Assembly (NCBI GenBank): GCA_035621235.1
Contig: CP141731.1
Coordinates: forward strand, 1,612,001-1,676,000
Direction of reading: 5' to 3'
DNA from: Actinomycetaceae bacterium MB13-C1-2
GTDB lineage: Bacteria; Actinomycetota; Actinomycetes; Actinomycetales; Actinomycetaceae
DNA: 64,000 nt
Shown piece by piece: positions 52,107 through 60,877 of the stretch; the stretch's first letter is position 1, and the number at the start of each line of letters is the position of its first letter. Below the pieces are notes generated by a model. The model did not search any database. It was given only the letters and a program-made list of their open reading frames with translations, and was not told the origin of the DNA. Made by a program: the position numbers and the translations under genes.

Positions 52107-52132
52107 GTCACCTGAGCGTTCGCTGACTCACA
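52102..52132 (+). terminator. Hairpin at the end of the met operon
   Basis: TGTGAGTCA (52102-52110) pairs with TGACTCACA (52124-52132), nine bp; it includes the stop codon of the PLP enzyme. No T run follows, so termination may be weak or Rho-assisted. Confidence 0.45.
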
Positions 52133-52209
52133 GTCTGTGCCCGTAAATGTTCCAGCCGCCCTCGGCCCAGTAGGGTGGAAGAAGTTTGCAGACCCCGCGG
52201 AGGTTTCCC

Positions 52210-53001
52210 TTGAGTTCAGGCAGTGAGATCCAGCAGCGTAATCGCGCCGTAATCCCTCTTTTGATTGTGGCGGTGGCGGTAATTCTGATCGCCGCAGTTC
52301 TGTTTATGCAGTCAGGCTCAGGAAAGGACGACGCAAAGGACGCGCCCGTAGACGTACCGCAGTCCAGTGAAGAGGGCAAGGTCCCAGAAGACACCGTGAT
52401 CACCGAGACCGAAGAATCTGCCGGATCGGAGGAGAATCCATACGCGGAACTCGCCTTTGCTGAGGAACGAAATCCTGATGATCCACTGGCCGCCGGTCCG
52501 GTGGACGCCCCGGTCGCTATGGTGATCTTTTCTGACTATCAGTGCGGATACTGCGCCAAGTGGAGCACAGAAACACTCCCGCTGATGATGGAGTATGTGG
52601 AGGACGGAAAACTACGCATTGAATGGCGCGATGTCAACATATTTGGTGAGGACTCAGAGCGTGCCGCCGCGGCCTCGTACGCAGCGGGTCTACAGGGCAA
52701 GTTCTGGGAGTACCATGACAGGCTATTTGCTGACGGCGCCACCCGAAGCCCCGCAGAACTGAGTGAAGAGTCGTTGACGGAGCTTGCCTCCGAACTAGGA
52801 CTCGATCAAGCAAAGTTCACCAAAGATCTGAACGCAGAGAGCACGCTAGATGCCGTTAAGCGGAACGCCAATCTAGGCTTGAGCATGGGGGTCAGTTCGA
52901 CCCCGTCATTCCTGGTGGGTCTTGAACCGGTCGTTGGCGCGCAACCGAGTGAGTACTTCGTCCAGCTACTAAACCAGAAGCTCGCACTGGCGGGAAGCTA
53001 A
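52210..53001 (+). CDS. Membrane-anchored DsbA-like thioredoxin-fold protein
   Basis: A 263-residue protein. TTG at 52210 is taken as start because GGAGG (52199-52203) lies six bases upstream. A signal anchor (AVIPLLIVAVAVILIAAVLFM) is followed by an acidic linker and a DsbA-type domain with active site YQCGYCAKW, helical insertion (ALxxQGKFWEYHDRLF type) and the cis-Pro in VSSTPSFLVG. It should form or isomerise disulfides outside the membrane. It is followed after two bases by the CcdA-like gene, its likely electron partner. Confidence 0.88.
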   Translation: MSSGSEIQQRNRAVIPLLIVAVAVILIAAVLFMQSGSGKDDAKDAPVDVPQSSEEGKVPEDTVITETEESAGSEENPYAELAFAEERNPDDPLAAGPVDAPVAMVIFSDYQCGYCAKWSTETLPLMMEYVEDGKLRIEWRDVNIFGEDSERAAAASYAAGLQGKFWEYHDRLFADGATRSPAELSEESLTELASELGLDQAKFTKDLNAESTLDAVKRNANLGLSMGVSSTPSFLVGLEPVVGAQPSEYFVQLLNQKLALAGS

Positions 53002-53003
53002 GC

Positions 53004-53924
53004 GTGGACGTAGGCTTGCTCACCGCGTTCGTCGGCGGAATGCTGGCGATCCTAAGTCCGTGCGCGGCACTACTGCTTCCCGCGTTTTTCGCCTCAACTG
53101 TGGGGTCTGGCCCCAGACTCTTGATCCACGGAGTTGTCTTTTACGTGGGACTGTTGTTGGTTCTGGTTCCCCTCGGTGTCGGGGCAGGAGTCCTGGGAAG
53201 CCTGTTTGTCTCTCACCGCGAGCTGATCATCAACGGCGCGTCACTGCTGCTGGTCGTCTTTGGGATCATGACGGTTTTCGGAATTGGCTTCGACGCCTCG
53301 AAGATGTTGCCCGGTTCCCAGAAGCTTGAGAACACAACCGCAGGTAGTGTGGGCCTGGTTAAGTCCTTCCTTCTTGGAGCGACCAGCGGACTCGCCGGTT
53401 TCTGCGCGGGTCCGATCCTTGGTGCAGTACTGACTCTTGCCGCGGCCCAGGGGAACCTGGTAACCGCTGGCCTACTGCTGGCTATCTATGCGGCCGGCAT
53501 GGTTGTGCCGCTCTTGATCATCGCGCTGCTGTGGAACCGAATGGGAGAGAAGGGGCGTGGCCGTCTGCGCGGGAGGACCTTTGAGGTATTCGGGCGTCGG
53601 TTTCACTCGACTTCGGTGGTCACCGGTCTGCTAATGGTCGGTGTTGGAGTGTTGTTCTGGGCGACCAACGGCCTTGTAACCATGCCCGACCTACTGCCGG
53701 GCTCGTTGTCAGCATGGCTTCAGAAGAACAGCTCGATTCTGTCGAACGTCTGGGTTGATGTCGCGGCCATTGCTTTGGTGGCGGCTATCTTGTTATTCGT
53801 CTGGTGGCGTTCGGACCGCAAACGGGATTTAGACAGTGCGGATGAGGGGGACAGTCCGAAGGCTCCCAGTTCAATCGTCGAGGTTTCGGGCGTGGTTCAG
53901 CCTGGGCGTGACAGGAAAAACTAG
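53004..53924 (+). CDS. CcdA/DsbD-family transmembrane thiol reductant carrier
   Basis: A 306-residue membrane protein of the cytochrome c biogenesis/DsbD family. The two redox cysteines are in MLAILSPCAALLLP (helix 1) and LAGFCAGPILGAVLT (helix 4), with about seven helices to residue 285 and a charged cytoplasmic tail. It carries reducing equivalents from cytoplasmic thioredoxin to extracytoplasmic thiol proteins. GTG 53004 is two bases after the DsbA-like stop. Together they form an envelope redox pair. Confidence 0.88.
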   Translation: MDVGLLTAFVGGMLAILSPCAALLLPAFFASTVGSGPRLLIHGVVFYVGLLLVLVPLGVGAGVLGSLFVSHRELIINGASLLLVVFGIMTVFGIGFDASKMLPGSQKLENTTAGSVGLVKSFLLGATSGLAGFCAGPILGAVLTLAAAQGNLVTAGLLLAIYAAGMVVPLLIIALLWNRMGEKGRGRLRGRTFEVFGRRFHSTSVVTGLLMVGVGVLFWATNGLVTMPDLLPGSLSAWLQKNSSILSNVWVDVAAIALVAAILLFVWWRSDRKRDLDSADEGDSPKAPSSIVEVSGVVQPGRDRKN

Positions 53925-54099
53925 GATTTCGCTCCGCAAGTTCGCCCCTGTATTGCCAACCAGGACAGCACCTCTCGCTGGCCCCTCGATCGAGCTGACT
54001 GACAAGCCTTAGCCCACTCGCCCGCAACTCTCCGACCCCTGCGCGATCAAGGAAACGGATTCGCGGCGCAGAACGCTGGGTCTTGAAGCCGCCTGCTAC

Positions 54100-54969
54100 C
54101 TATTCGCTCGGTTCGATCAGCCCCAGCTTTGCGAGCGCCAGTTCAACACCGTCAGCGTCAACGTCCGCCGTAACGAAGTTCGCGATCTCCTTGAGAACGG
54201 ACTCGCCGTTTCCCATCGCGATCGAGGTTCCGCAAGCTTCAAACATGTCCACATCATTGTGGCTATCGCCGATGCCAATTGCTTGCTCTTTACTCATCCT
54301 CAGGTGATCGAGAACCATCTCGACCCCGGTACCCTTCGTGATGCCGGGTGGAGCGATTTCTCCGCTGAAACCGGCGGCGTTTGGAAGCGAACCATTCACG
54401 ATATAGAAGTCGTCGCCAAGCTCGGCTTTTGCTTTGGGCAACAATTCTGGGTCCAGGCCAACAAATGCGGCCTTGGTAATGGTGTTCAGATCAACGGTAT
54501 CAATTAGTGGCATAAGACCAAGCCAGTCAATGATCTCGGAAAAGTCCGCCTCGACACCCTCAGCACTAAGCATTAGTTGATACTGCTCCATCGAAGACAC
54601 GTAGTTGGTACTGCGATGGGTTAACCCGGTGGTTTGGGCGATGTACTGTAGCCCGTTGGAATCAAAGTAGTCGAGCATCCGGGTTGCCTGTTCGACAGTG
54701 AGCGTCTGGTTAAGTAGCGTCTTGTCCCCGAAGACAACAGTTGCCCCGCCATTGGTGACGGCTCCATCGAAGCCGATTGCCAACACTTCCTCGGGGATGT
54801 CGCGATAGGCACGCCCCGTGCAGAGAAGGACCAGATGCCCTCGTTCTCGCGTCTGCCTGATAGCCGTCGGAGTAGACGCAGGAACCGCTCCCGAATTATC
54901 GGTAATGGTCCCGTCAACATCGACAAAAACGATCCTGCGTTCGCGGGTCTTGGTGAAATCCGTAGGCAT
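54100..54969 (-). CDS. HAD superfamily (Cof-type) phosphatase
   Basis: A 289-residue HAD hydrolase of the Cof/IIB type. Motif I is IVFVDVDGTITDN, motif II the Thr in LLCTGR, motif III Lys near GITKGTGVEMVLDHL, and motif IV IGIGDSHNDVDMFE. The cap domain lies between. Such enzymes dephosphorylate sugar phosphates, FMN or other small phosphates. ATG 54969 is chosen because motif I follows at residue 13; the frame is open upstream without family sequence. Confidence 0.9.
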   Translation of the reverse strand: MPTDFTKTRERRIVFVDVDGTITDNSGAVPASTPTAIRQTRERGHLVLLCTGRAYRDIPEEVLAIGFDGAVTNGGATVVFGDKTLLNQTLTVEQATRMLDYFDSNGLQYIAQTTGLTHRSTNYVSSMEQYQLMLSAEGVEADFSEIIDWLGLMPLIDTVDLNTITKAAFVGLDPELLPKAKAELGDDFYIVNGSLPNAAGFSGEIAPPGITKGTGVEMVLDHLRMSKEQAIGIGDSHNDVDMFEACGTSIAMGNGESVLKEIANFVTADVDADGVELALAKLGLIEPSE

Positions 54970-55128
54970 GATCTCATTGTGCCCGCACGTTAGGGACGCA
55001 TCCAAGTCGGGCGCATGACACAAAATCGGTTGCTGAACCATTTCCCGCTGTATGGTGGAATTGGCTCTTGAGTTGCAACGAGGATCGTTGAGCGCAAGAT
55101 CGAAGTAGTGGCAGGCGGAGGGGGAGAG

Positions 55129-56220
55129 ATGCGCGTCGGCGTTCCAACAGAGATCAAGAACAATGAGTTCAGGGTGGCTCTGACGCCAGCGGGAGCGATG
55201 GAACTGACTGCTCGTGGTCACGAGGTGTTGATTCAGCGGGGGGCTGGAGATGGCAGCGCTATTTGGGATCAGGAGTACGCCCGGGCGGGCGCGCAGATAA
55301 TCGACACGGCTGAGGAAGTCTGGCAACAGGCCGACCTGATTTTGAAGGTCAAGGAACCTGTGGGACCGGAATACAACCTGATGCGGCCAGGCCAGGTTCT
55401 GTTCACGTACCTGCATCTTGCCGCATCGAGAGAATGCACTGAGGCCGTTCTGAACTCCGGCATCACGGCGATAGCCTATGAGACTGTCCAACTCCCAGAC
55501 GGATCACTGCCCCTTTTGATTCCCATGTCCGAGGTCGCTGGCAGCCTGGCACCGCAGATCGGTGGGCACTATCTGATGCGGCCCAACGGAGGGCGAGGTC
55601 TGCTACTTGGCGGTGTCACGACCACTCGTCGTGCCAACACCGTCATTATCGGCGGAGGGGTCGCAGGAGAGCAGGCCGCGAAGATAGCTCTAGGTCTTGG
55701 TTCAGAGGTGACGGTGATTGATCTGTCCATTCCACGCCTCAAGAAGCTAGAAGACATCCTCGACTGGAGGATTCAGACGCGGACCTCAAACATCATGAAC
55801 ATTGCCGAGGCAGTTGCCGCAGCGGATCTGGTGGTCGGATCAGTCCTGATCCCGGGGAACAAGGCGCCGAAGCTGGTCACTGACGAGATGGTTGCAGGCA
55901 TGAAACCGGGTTCGGTCCTCGTCGATATAGCAATTGACCAGGGTGGTTGTTTCGAAGGGTCTAGGCCAACGACACACGATGATCCGGTGTACCAGGTCCA
56001 CGACTCCCTCTATTATTGCGTCGCCAACATTCCGGGTGCTGTGCCCGAGACGGCCACGTATGCTCTGACAAACGCCACGCTCCCATACGTCTTGTCGATT
56101 GCGGACAAGGGATGGCAGGATGCGGTCGACGATAATCGTGCGCTGTCTCCAGGGGTTAACGCTCGTGACGGGAGACTGGTACACCCGGGAGTCAGGGAAG
56201 CTTTCCCTGACTTGGCGTAA
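55129..56220 (+). CDS. ald: Alanine dehydrogenase
   Basis: A 363-residue NAD-dependent enzyme interconverting L-alanine and pyruvate plus ammonia. MRVGVPTEIKNNEFRVALTP opens the catalytic domain. The active-site Lys is in LILKVKEP and His in TYLHLAA; the nucleotide fold has VIIGGGVAGEQAAKIALGLG. ATG 55129 is set by GGAGGGGGAGAG upstream. It is single and divergent from the HAD gene. Confidence 0.95.
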   Translation: MRVGVPTEIKNNEFRVALTPAGAMELTARGHEVLIQRGAGDGSAIWDQEYARAGAQIIDTAEEVWQQADLILKVKEPVGPEYNLMRPGQVLFTYLHLAASRECTEAVLNSGITAIAYETVQLPDGSLPLLIPMSEVAGSLAPQIGGHYLMRPNGGRGLLLGGVTTTRRANTVIIGGGVAGEQAAKIALGLGSEVTVIDLSIPRLKKLEDILDWRIQTRTSNIMNIAEAVAAADLVVGSVLIPGNKAPKLVTDEMVAGMKPGSVLVDIAIDQGGCFEGSRPTTHDDPVYQVHDSLYYCVANIPGAVPETATYALTNATLPYVLSIADKGWQDAVDDNRALSPGVNARDGRLVHPGVREAFPDLA

Positions 56221-56291
56221 GTGTTCTAGTAGCGTCTATGGCAAGACTAGATCCGTTTCGTGGGCAGGCAGAACCAACCTAAGGTAGGAAT

Positions 56292-57134
56292 ATGAGCATC
56301 GACAAAGACAATGTTGCACCCGGTCCGAAACAACATAAGGCGGTCATCCTAGCGCGCGGCCTCGGATCGCGCATGAGGAAGGAATCAGAGGGTGCCGAAC
56401 TGACCGACGAACAACGAAAGGCTGCGGACAGCGGCGTTAAGGCAATGATCTCAATTGATCGACCGTTCCTTGACTACGTTATCAGTGCACTTGCGGACGC
56501 GGACTTCACCGATATCTGCCTGGTCATTGGTCCCGAGCACGACATGATCCGCGACTACTATGACAACGTCGAGAAGTCCCGTGTCACCATTTCATATGCT
56601 GTTCAAGAAGAGCCGCTCGGAACTGCGGATGCGCTTCGGGCAGCCGAGGAGTTTGCAGCGGGCGAGCCGTTCCTGGTTCTTAACTCTGACAACTACTATC
56701 CTGTGGCGGCGTACGAGGCGCTCCGCGACATGGAGGGCGCTGGCCTGGTCGGATTCGACCGCGTCGCAATGTTCGAGAAATCCAACATTGCCTCGGACCG
56801 CGTTGCTGCCTTTGCACTCGCAACCGGAGACGAAGAGGGACGTCTGGTAGACGTCGTTGAAAAGCCCAGCGAAGAACAGATTGTTACTCTTGGCAATGAT
56901 GCCATGGTTTCGATGAATCTATGGAAGTTTACTGAACCGATCTTCGCCGCAGCGGCGGTGATACCCAAGTCGGCCCGCGGTGAGTACGAGATCATTGACG
57001 CGGTTCGTCAGGCAATGGACGACGGAGAGCCTTTCTCAATCGTTCGTTCAGAGGACGGCGTTCTGGATATGTCGAATCGCGACGACATCGCATCGGTTGC
57101 TGCCGCGCTTGATGGTACCGAGGTTTCCCTTTGA
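56292..57134 (+). CDS. Sugar-1-phosphate nucleotidyltransferase-like protein
   Basis: A 280-residue NTP-transferase fold protein. The activation loop reads ILARGLGSRMRKE, a variant of the L-A-x-G-x-G-T-R-L motif with Ala-Arg-Gly where Ala-Gly-Gly is usual. QEEPLGTADALRAAEE and FLVLNSDNYYP give the nucleotide and metal sites, and VVEKPSE the sugar-binding strand. It would form an NDP-sugar from a sugar 1-phosphate. Its stop overlaps the start of the GHMP kinase by TTGA, a strong hint that the kinase makes its substrate. Confidence 0.82.
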   Translation: MSIDKDNVAPGPKQHKAVILARGLGSRMRKESEGAELTDEQRKAADSGVKAMISIDRPFLDYVISALADADFTDICLVIGPEHDMIRDYYDNVEKSRVTISYAVQEEPLGTADALRAAEEFAAGEPFLVLNSDNYYPVAAYEALRDMEGAGLVGFDRVAMFEKSNIASDRVAAFALATGDEEGRLVDVVEKPSEEQIVTLGNDAMVSMNLWKFTEPIFAAAAVIPKSARGEYEIIDAVRQAMDDGEPFSIVRSEDGVLDMSNRDDIASVAAALDGTEVSL

Positions 57135-58348
57135 GCTGGTTCGTTCCTGGGCGGATCGAGGTTCTTGGAAAGCACGTTGATTACGCCGGGGGACGGTCTT
57201 TGTTGGTGGCGACCGAACAGGGAGTCACCGCGACTGCTACGGACCTTCTCACTGCTCGGCCCGGAACGATTGAGGCGCACTCTACCCTCTCACGTGACGC
57301 CGTGACGGTCGTCGCCGGAGAAGGTCTGGATTTACCCTCGGGACACTGGGGGCGGTACGTGCAGACGGTGGTTGATCGGCTAACGCAGAATTTCGGCGAG
57401 TTGAAGGCGGCGGCGGTTGAGGTCGACTCGACGTTGCCGCTGGCATCGGGAATGAGTTCCTCGTCTGCGCTCGTTGTTGCGGTTGCGCTGGCGCTGGCCG
57501 ACCATAACGACCTTTGGGAGTTGCCGCAATGGCGGCAGAGTCTAGAGGATCGTTTAGACCTCGCTGGTTACGCTGCAGCCATCGAGAATGGCGCTGACTT
57601 CAAGGCACTGAAGGGGTCCAGTGGGGTGGGTACGTTTGGCGGGTCGCAGGATCATGCCGCAATGTTGAACTGCATCTCGGAGTACCTGACACCGATAACG
57701 TACTTCCCGCTCGCGGCGCATGAGCCGGTGCCGGTGCCGGACGGATGGACGTTTGCTGTTGCAGTTTCCGGGGTTCTGGCAGAAAAGACGGGCGCGGCGC
57801 TTCATTCCTACAACGACGTTTCGTTGCGAGTCACGGAACTGGTAGATGTATGGAACCGCGCCCACGATTCCAACTGTCTGACGCTGGCCCAGGTGATCGA
57901 TCAGTCGGAGAATGCAGCGGAGGAACTCGGGCAGCTCTTGTTGGATGACCCGGAGCTTGCGAAGCGGCCGGACCTGATGGAGCGTTTACTTGCTTACCTG
58001 GTTGAGACCGGGGAGGTCATTCCAGTAGCGGAGGCTGCGCTTCAGGTCGGTGACGTCGAGGCGTTCGGCGCTGCGGTGGATCTTTCTCATCAAAACGCCG
58101 ATCAGAACCTGCACAACCAAATCGACGAGACCAACGCGTTGCAGCGTATCGCGCGCGATCTTGGAGCTGCGGCTGCTTCAGCTTTCGGGGCGGGTTTCGG
58201 CGGTTCGGTGTGGGCGCTGATTCCAAAGGACGGCGCACAAGAGTGGGCCGACAACTGGCTTGAGACCTATTTGGAGCGGTTCCCCGACAACGGTGCCAGA
58301 GCATCCGTCCTAATTACAGGGGCGGGCGAGTCGGCTCACCGAATCTAG
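57131..58348 (+). CDS. GHMP kinase, galactokinase-like
   Basis: A 405-residue sugar kinase. PGRIEVLGKHVDYAGGRSLL is the galactokinase signature (G-E-H-x-D-Y in GalK becomes G-K-H-V-D-Y here), LPLASGMSSSSALVVA is the ATP loop, GTFGGSQDHAAML the catalytic-Asp region and AGFGGSVWALIP the third motif. It phosphorylates the anomeric hydroxyl of a sugar, identity unknown (galactose, arabinose, a uronic acid or similar). TTG 57131 overlaps the nucleotidyltransferase stop; GAGG lies eight bases before it. Confidence 0.85.
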   Translation: MSWFVPGRIEVLGKHVDYAGGRSLLVATEQGVTATATDLLTARPGTIEAHSTLSRDAVTVVAGEGLDLPSGHWGRYVQTVVDRLTQNFGELKAAAVEVDSTLPLASGMSSSSALVVAVALALADHNDLWELPQWRQSLEDRLDLAGYAAAIENGADFKALKGSSGVGTFGGSQDHAAMLNCISEYLTPITYFPLAAHEPVPVPDGWTFAVAVSGVLAEKTGAALHSYNDVSLRVTELVDVWNRAHDSNCLTLAQVIDQSENAAEELGQLLLDDPELAKRPDLMERLLAYLVETGEVIPVAEAALQVGDVEAFGAAVDLSHQNADQNLHNQIDETNALQRIARDLGAAAASAFGAGFGGSVWALIPKDGAQEWADNWLETYLERFPDNGARASVLITGAGESAHRI

Positions 58349-58745
58349 TGGTCGGCTCTAGTGGTCGGCGCCGCAAGCTGGCTCCTACTTGACGTACCTA
58401 ATCAACATCTCTTGGTGTCATTCTTGCTTGGCTTGACCCCCGAGTAAGGCCTTTTGCCCGCTTGTCTTGCGGTGCGTCGTCTCTGCACGGTCTAGGGGGT
58501 CAATCGCGCGGGGAGCTAGTCTTTTGACCTCTTTCATCCTATTTTTGGCACTCAACTTTCTGGGTGTCTGATAAAGGATGGCGCGAAGTGCCTGTGCTCC
58601 TCGACGTAGTGGAGCGATACTTGGTCGAAGACTCGGTAGCAGGAGAGGTGATCTTTGCCAAGGTTCTCCCAATAGAGGGGATTGAGGGCGCGATTGGGTG
58701 TCTGTCTCGCGTATGATCGTCTCTGTTGCCGCTCGTCGGTGACTG
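58349..58745. other. Intergenic region before tRNA-Pro
   Basis: No supported gene. A 13-base unit (CTAGTGGTCGGCT-type) occurs twice in tandem at its left edge, over the kinase stop. A 73-codon minus-strand frame (58552-58773) rich in aromatic residues and His runs into the tRNA; it may be a decayed fragment of a mobile-element gene, which cannot be shown. Confidence 0.5.
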
Positions 58746-58819
58746 CGGGGTGTGGCGCAGCTTGGTAGCGCATCTGCTTTGGGAGCAGAGGGTCGCAGGT
58801 TCAAATCCTGTCACCCCGA
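58746..58819 (+). tRNA. tRNA-Pro (TGG)
   Basis: Complete cloverleaf: acceptor CGGGGTG/CACCCCG, D-arm GCGC-AGCTTGGTA-GCGC, anticodon arm TCTGC-TTTGGGA-GCAGA with anticodon TGG, T-arm GCAGG-TTCAAAT-CCTGT, discriminator A at 58819. CCA is not encoded. The tail AAATTTTGCTGTTTC is T-rich but has no clear hairpin. Confidence 0.97.
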
Positions 58820-58865
58820 CAAATTTTGCTGTTTCTTTGTCTAGAAGCGCGTGAAGCTTAGAGCC

Positions 58866-60497
58866 TCACGCTCGACTTGTGAGTCGCCAGAGCAAGTTTC
58901 GACCCCGTACCAGAGCACCCTCGATTTCAGCCCAGGTCCTCGCACTCATTCCGAGCCAGGGGTCGAGGCTCTTGGGCCCAGTGGTTACTGTCTGCGTCTC
59001 GGTATATTTGAGAAGTCCTTCGGGTCCGTGGCGTCGTCCCACGCCTGAACTCTTGAACCCACCTATCGGTGCGGTCACTGATCCCCAGGTCGCTCCGTAG
59101 CCTTCGTTGATGCTGACGGAACCGACCTGAAGCCGGCCTGCAACTCTAATCGCATTGGATCGATCGGAGCTCCAGACTGACCCATTCAGTCCGTAGGCGC
59201 TGTTGTTCACCTTGTTCACCATCTGGTGCTGATTGCTCCACGGATACAGCGCGACAATCGGGCCGAAGGTCTCCTCGGAATACAGTTGCATCTCTTCGGT
59301 GACGTTTGTGAGTAGAGTCGGGCAGTATCCGGTGGGACCGAGTTCGGGCAGTGGTCGTCCTCCGGTAAGAACCGTCGCGCCCTTCGAGATCGCGTCATCG
59401 ATTTGCTTATTTACTCTGTCAAACTGCGCTGAGTCCACCAGTGGCCCGAAGTCCGTTGTCCACTGGAAGTTTCGTCCTGGCCTCAGCGTCGCCACGGCCT
59501 CGATGAGTAGCGAAAGTGCCCTGTCCCAAACCGATTCGTGAATGAAAATCCGTTCGATTGAGACACATAGCTGACCCGAGTTTGAGAAGCACTCCCTTTT
59601 CGCTGTTTCGGCCCACTTTTTAAGGTCGGCATCCGAGAACACCACGGAGGGGTTCTTCCCTCCTAGTTCACCGGAGAACCCGATTAGCCGGCTGCCGCAG
59701 AGTTCGGCGATATGGGATCCGACCTTTGTTGAGCCGGTGAACATTACATAGTCCGCTTGCCTGGCGACGCTTTCTCCCGCCGTCTTGCCCGGGCCGAGAA
59801 CCAGTTGGAACACTCCCGGCGCAAGACCGGCTCGCTGTAACAAAGAGCAGACCATGATCGCACATAGGGGCGTCTGTGAGGCGGGTTTCAGGACCACCGA
59901 GTTCCCGGCTAAGAGGGCCGCGCAGGCATCAGAAATGGCTAGAGTGAAGGGGTAATTCCACGGGGCGATGACACCAATAACACCAATCGGATGGTGGGAC
60001 ACCGTCGCCCTGGAAAGGATGGGGACGGCGCCAGAAGTCGCACGATCTCGTAAGATCGAGGGACCTTTTCCTGTCACAAATCCGATGTTTTGGGAAACGT
60101 CGAGTATTTCTTCGAACGCGTGTTTTCGTGGCTTCCCCGTTTCCCACTGAATCACGTCGAGAATTTGCTCCTGGTACTTCCACATCAGCGACTCAAATGT
60201 GCGGAGCAGCTTGGCGCGACTAGAGATTGGAAGACGCTCCCACTGAACTTGGGTAGTTCGGGCGCGTGAGAAAACCTCGTCCAGCTCGGACATGGCGGTC
60301 TTGGCAACTGACGGCAGAGGTAGATCCGTAAGAGGAGAGATTCGCACACTTTCGGACTTATCAGATTCGGAATCGTTAGATAGGTATCGCCCAGGCTCAC
60401 GGACCACGGCCACGAACGAACTCATCGCCCGTGTCTGCATCTGTCGCGGTGATGGTTCGCCGTCAGTCCCGTTCGGCAGTCCGTCGTTGGAGTTCAT
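58866..60497 (-). CDS. Aldehyde dehydrogenase (succinate-semialdehyde dehydrogenase type)
   Basis: A 543-residue NAD(P)-dependent aldehyde dehydrogenase. The oxyanion Asn is in APWNYPFTLA, NAD contacts in VLKPASQTP and FTGSTKVG, the general base Glu in FSGELGGKNP and the nucleophile Cys in NSGQLCVSIERI. GSVSINEGYG and GGFKSSGVGRRHG close the C-terminus. The sequence resembles the actinobacterial GabD2 group, which oxidises succinic semialdehyde to succinate. The first 40 residues are not conserved. It stands alone. Confidence 0.9.
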   Translation of the reverse strand: MNSNDGLPNGTDGEPSPRQMQTRAMSSFVAVVREPGRYLSNDSESDKSESVRISPLTDLPLPSVAKTAMSELDEVFSRARTTQVQWERLPISSRAKLLRTFESLMWKYQEQILDVIQWETGKPRKHAFEEILDVSQNIGFVTGKGPSILRDRATSGAVPILSRATVSHHPIGVIGVIAPWNYPFTLAISDACAALLAGNSVVLKPASQTPLCAIMVCSLLQRAGLAPGVFQLVLGPGKTAGESVARQADYVMFTGSTKVGSHIAELCGSRLIGFSGELGGKNPSVVFSDADLKKWAETAKRECFSNSGQLCVSIERIFIHESVWDRALSLLIEAVATLRPGRNFQWTTDFGPLVDSAQFDRVNKQIDDAISKGATVLTGGRPLPELGPTGYCPTLLTNVTEEMQLYSEETFGPIVALYPWSNQHQMVNKVNNSAYGLNGSVWSSDRSNAIRVAGRLQVGSVSINEGYGATWGSVTAPIGGFKSSGVGRRHGPEGLLKYTETQTVTTGPKSLDPWLGMSARTWAEIEGALVRGRNLLWRLTSRA

Positions 60498-60843
60498 GCT
60501 TCAAGGCTACGACTTTGAACACACGTACCGAAAGGAGATGTATGAGGAAGATCCTGTTCTTGAAGTTGTATCCGGACTCGTAGAGCTAGTGCAGAAAACG
60601 AATCGCGGGCGGTCTTGACCTGTGCCGCCGAATCCACTTTTTGGACTTCGGACTTCGGATTTCTGGAGTTCGCAGACAATCCCCGGATGTCATCCTCAAT
60701 CTCGAAGACCTAATCCAGTTCGATGCATCATGTCTGAAAGAGTGAACCTCTGATTTAGAACCGACAGTCCGTTTGGCCTGGCGTGGTCCGTGGGTCTCTT
60801 GTTTTTCGTGGGCTTGCTGGGGTGATTTGTCATCTCCTCGTAA
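60498..60843. other. Intergenic region upstream of the SOS site
   Basis: Nothing coding is convincing in these 346 bases. A 40-codon plus-strand frame at 60496-60618 lacks a ribosome site and overlaps the start of the aldehyde dehydrogenase gene. CTTCGGA is repeated at about 60645. Confidence 0.5.
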
Positions 60844-60872
60844 TCGAACATATGTTCGATTTTTGGTAGAAT
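60844..60872 (+). promoter_or_regulatory. LexA (SOS) box and promoter of the DUF222/HNH gene
   Basis: TCGAACATATGTTCGA (60844-60859) is a perfect palindrome matching the actinobacterial LexA consensus TCGAAC-N4-GTTCGA. TAGAAT at 60867-60872 is a -10 box exactly 17 bases after the first half-site, which occupies the -35 position. The ATG is five bases past the -10, so the message should be leaderless. Confidence 0.85.
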
Positions 60873-60877
60873 GAGTT

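Noticed and set aside
58552-58773. Transposase remnant
   Set aside because: Only a suggestive aromatic- and His-rich tail on the minus strand, overlapping tRNA-Pro; no catalytic motif, terminal repeat or target duplication could be identified.
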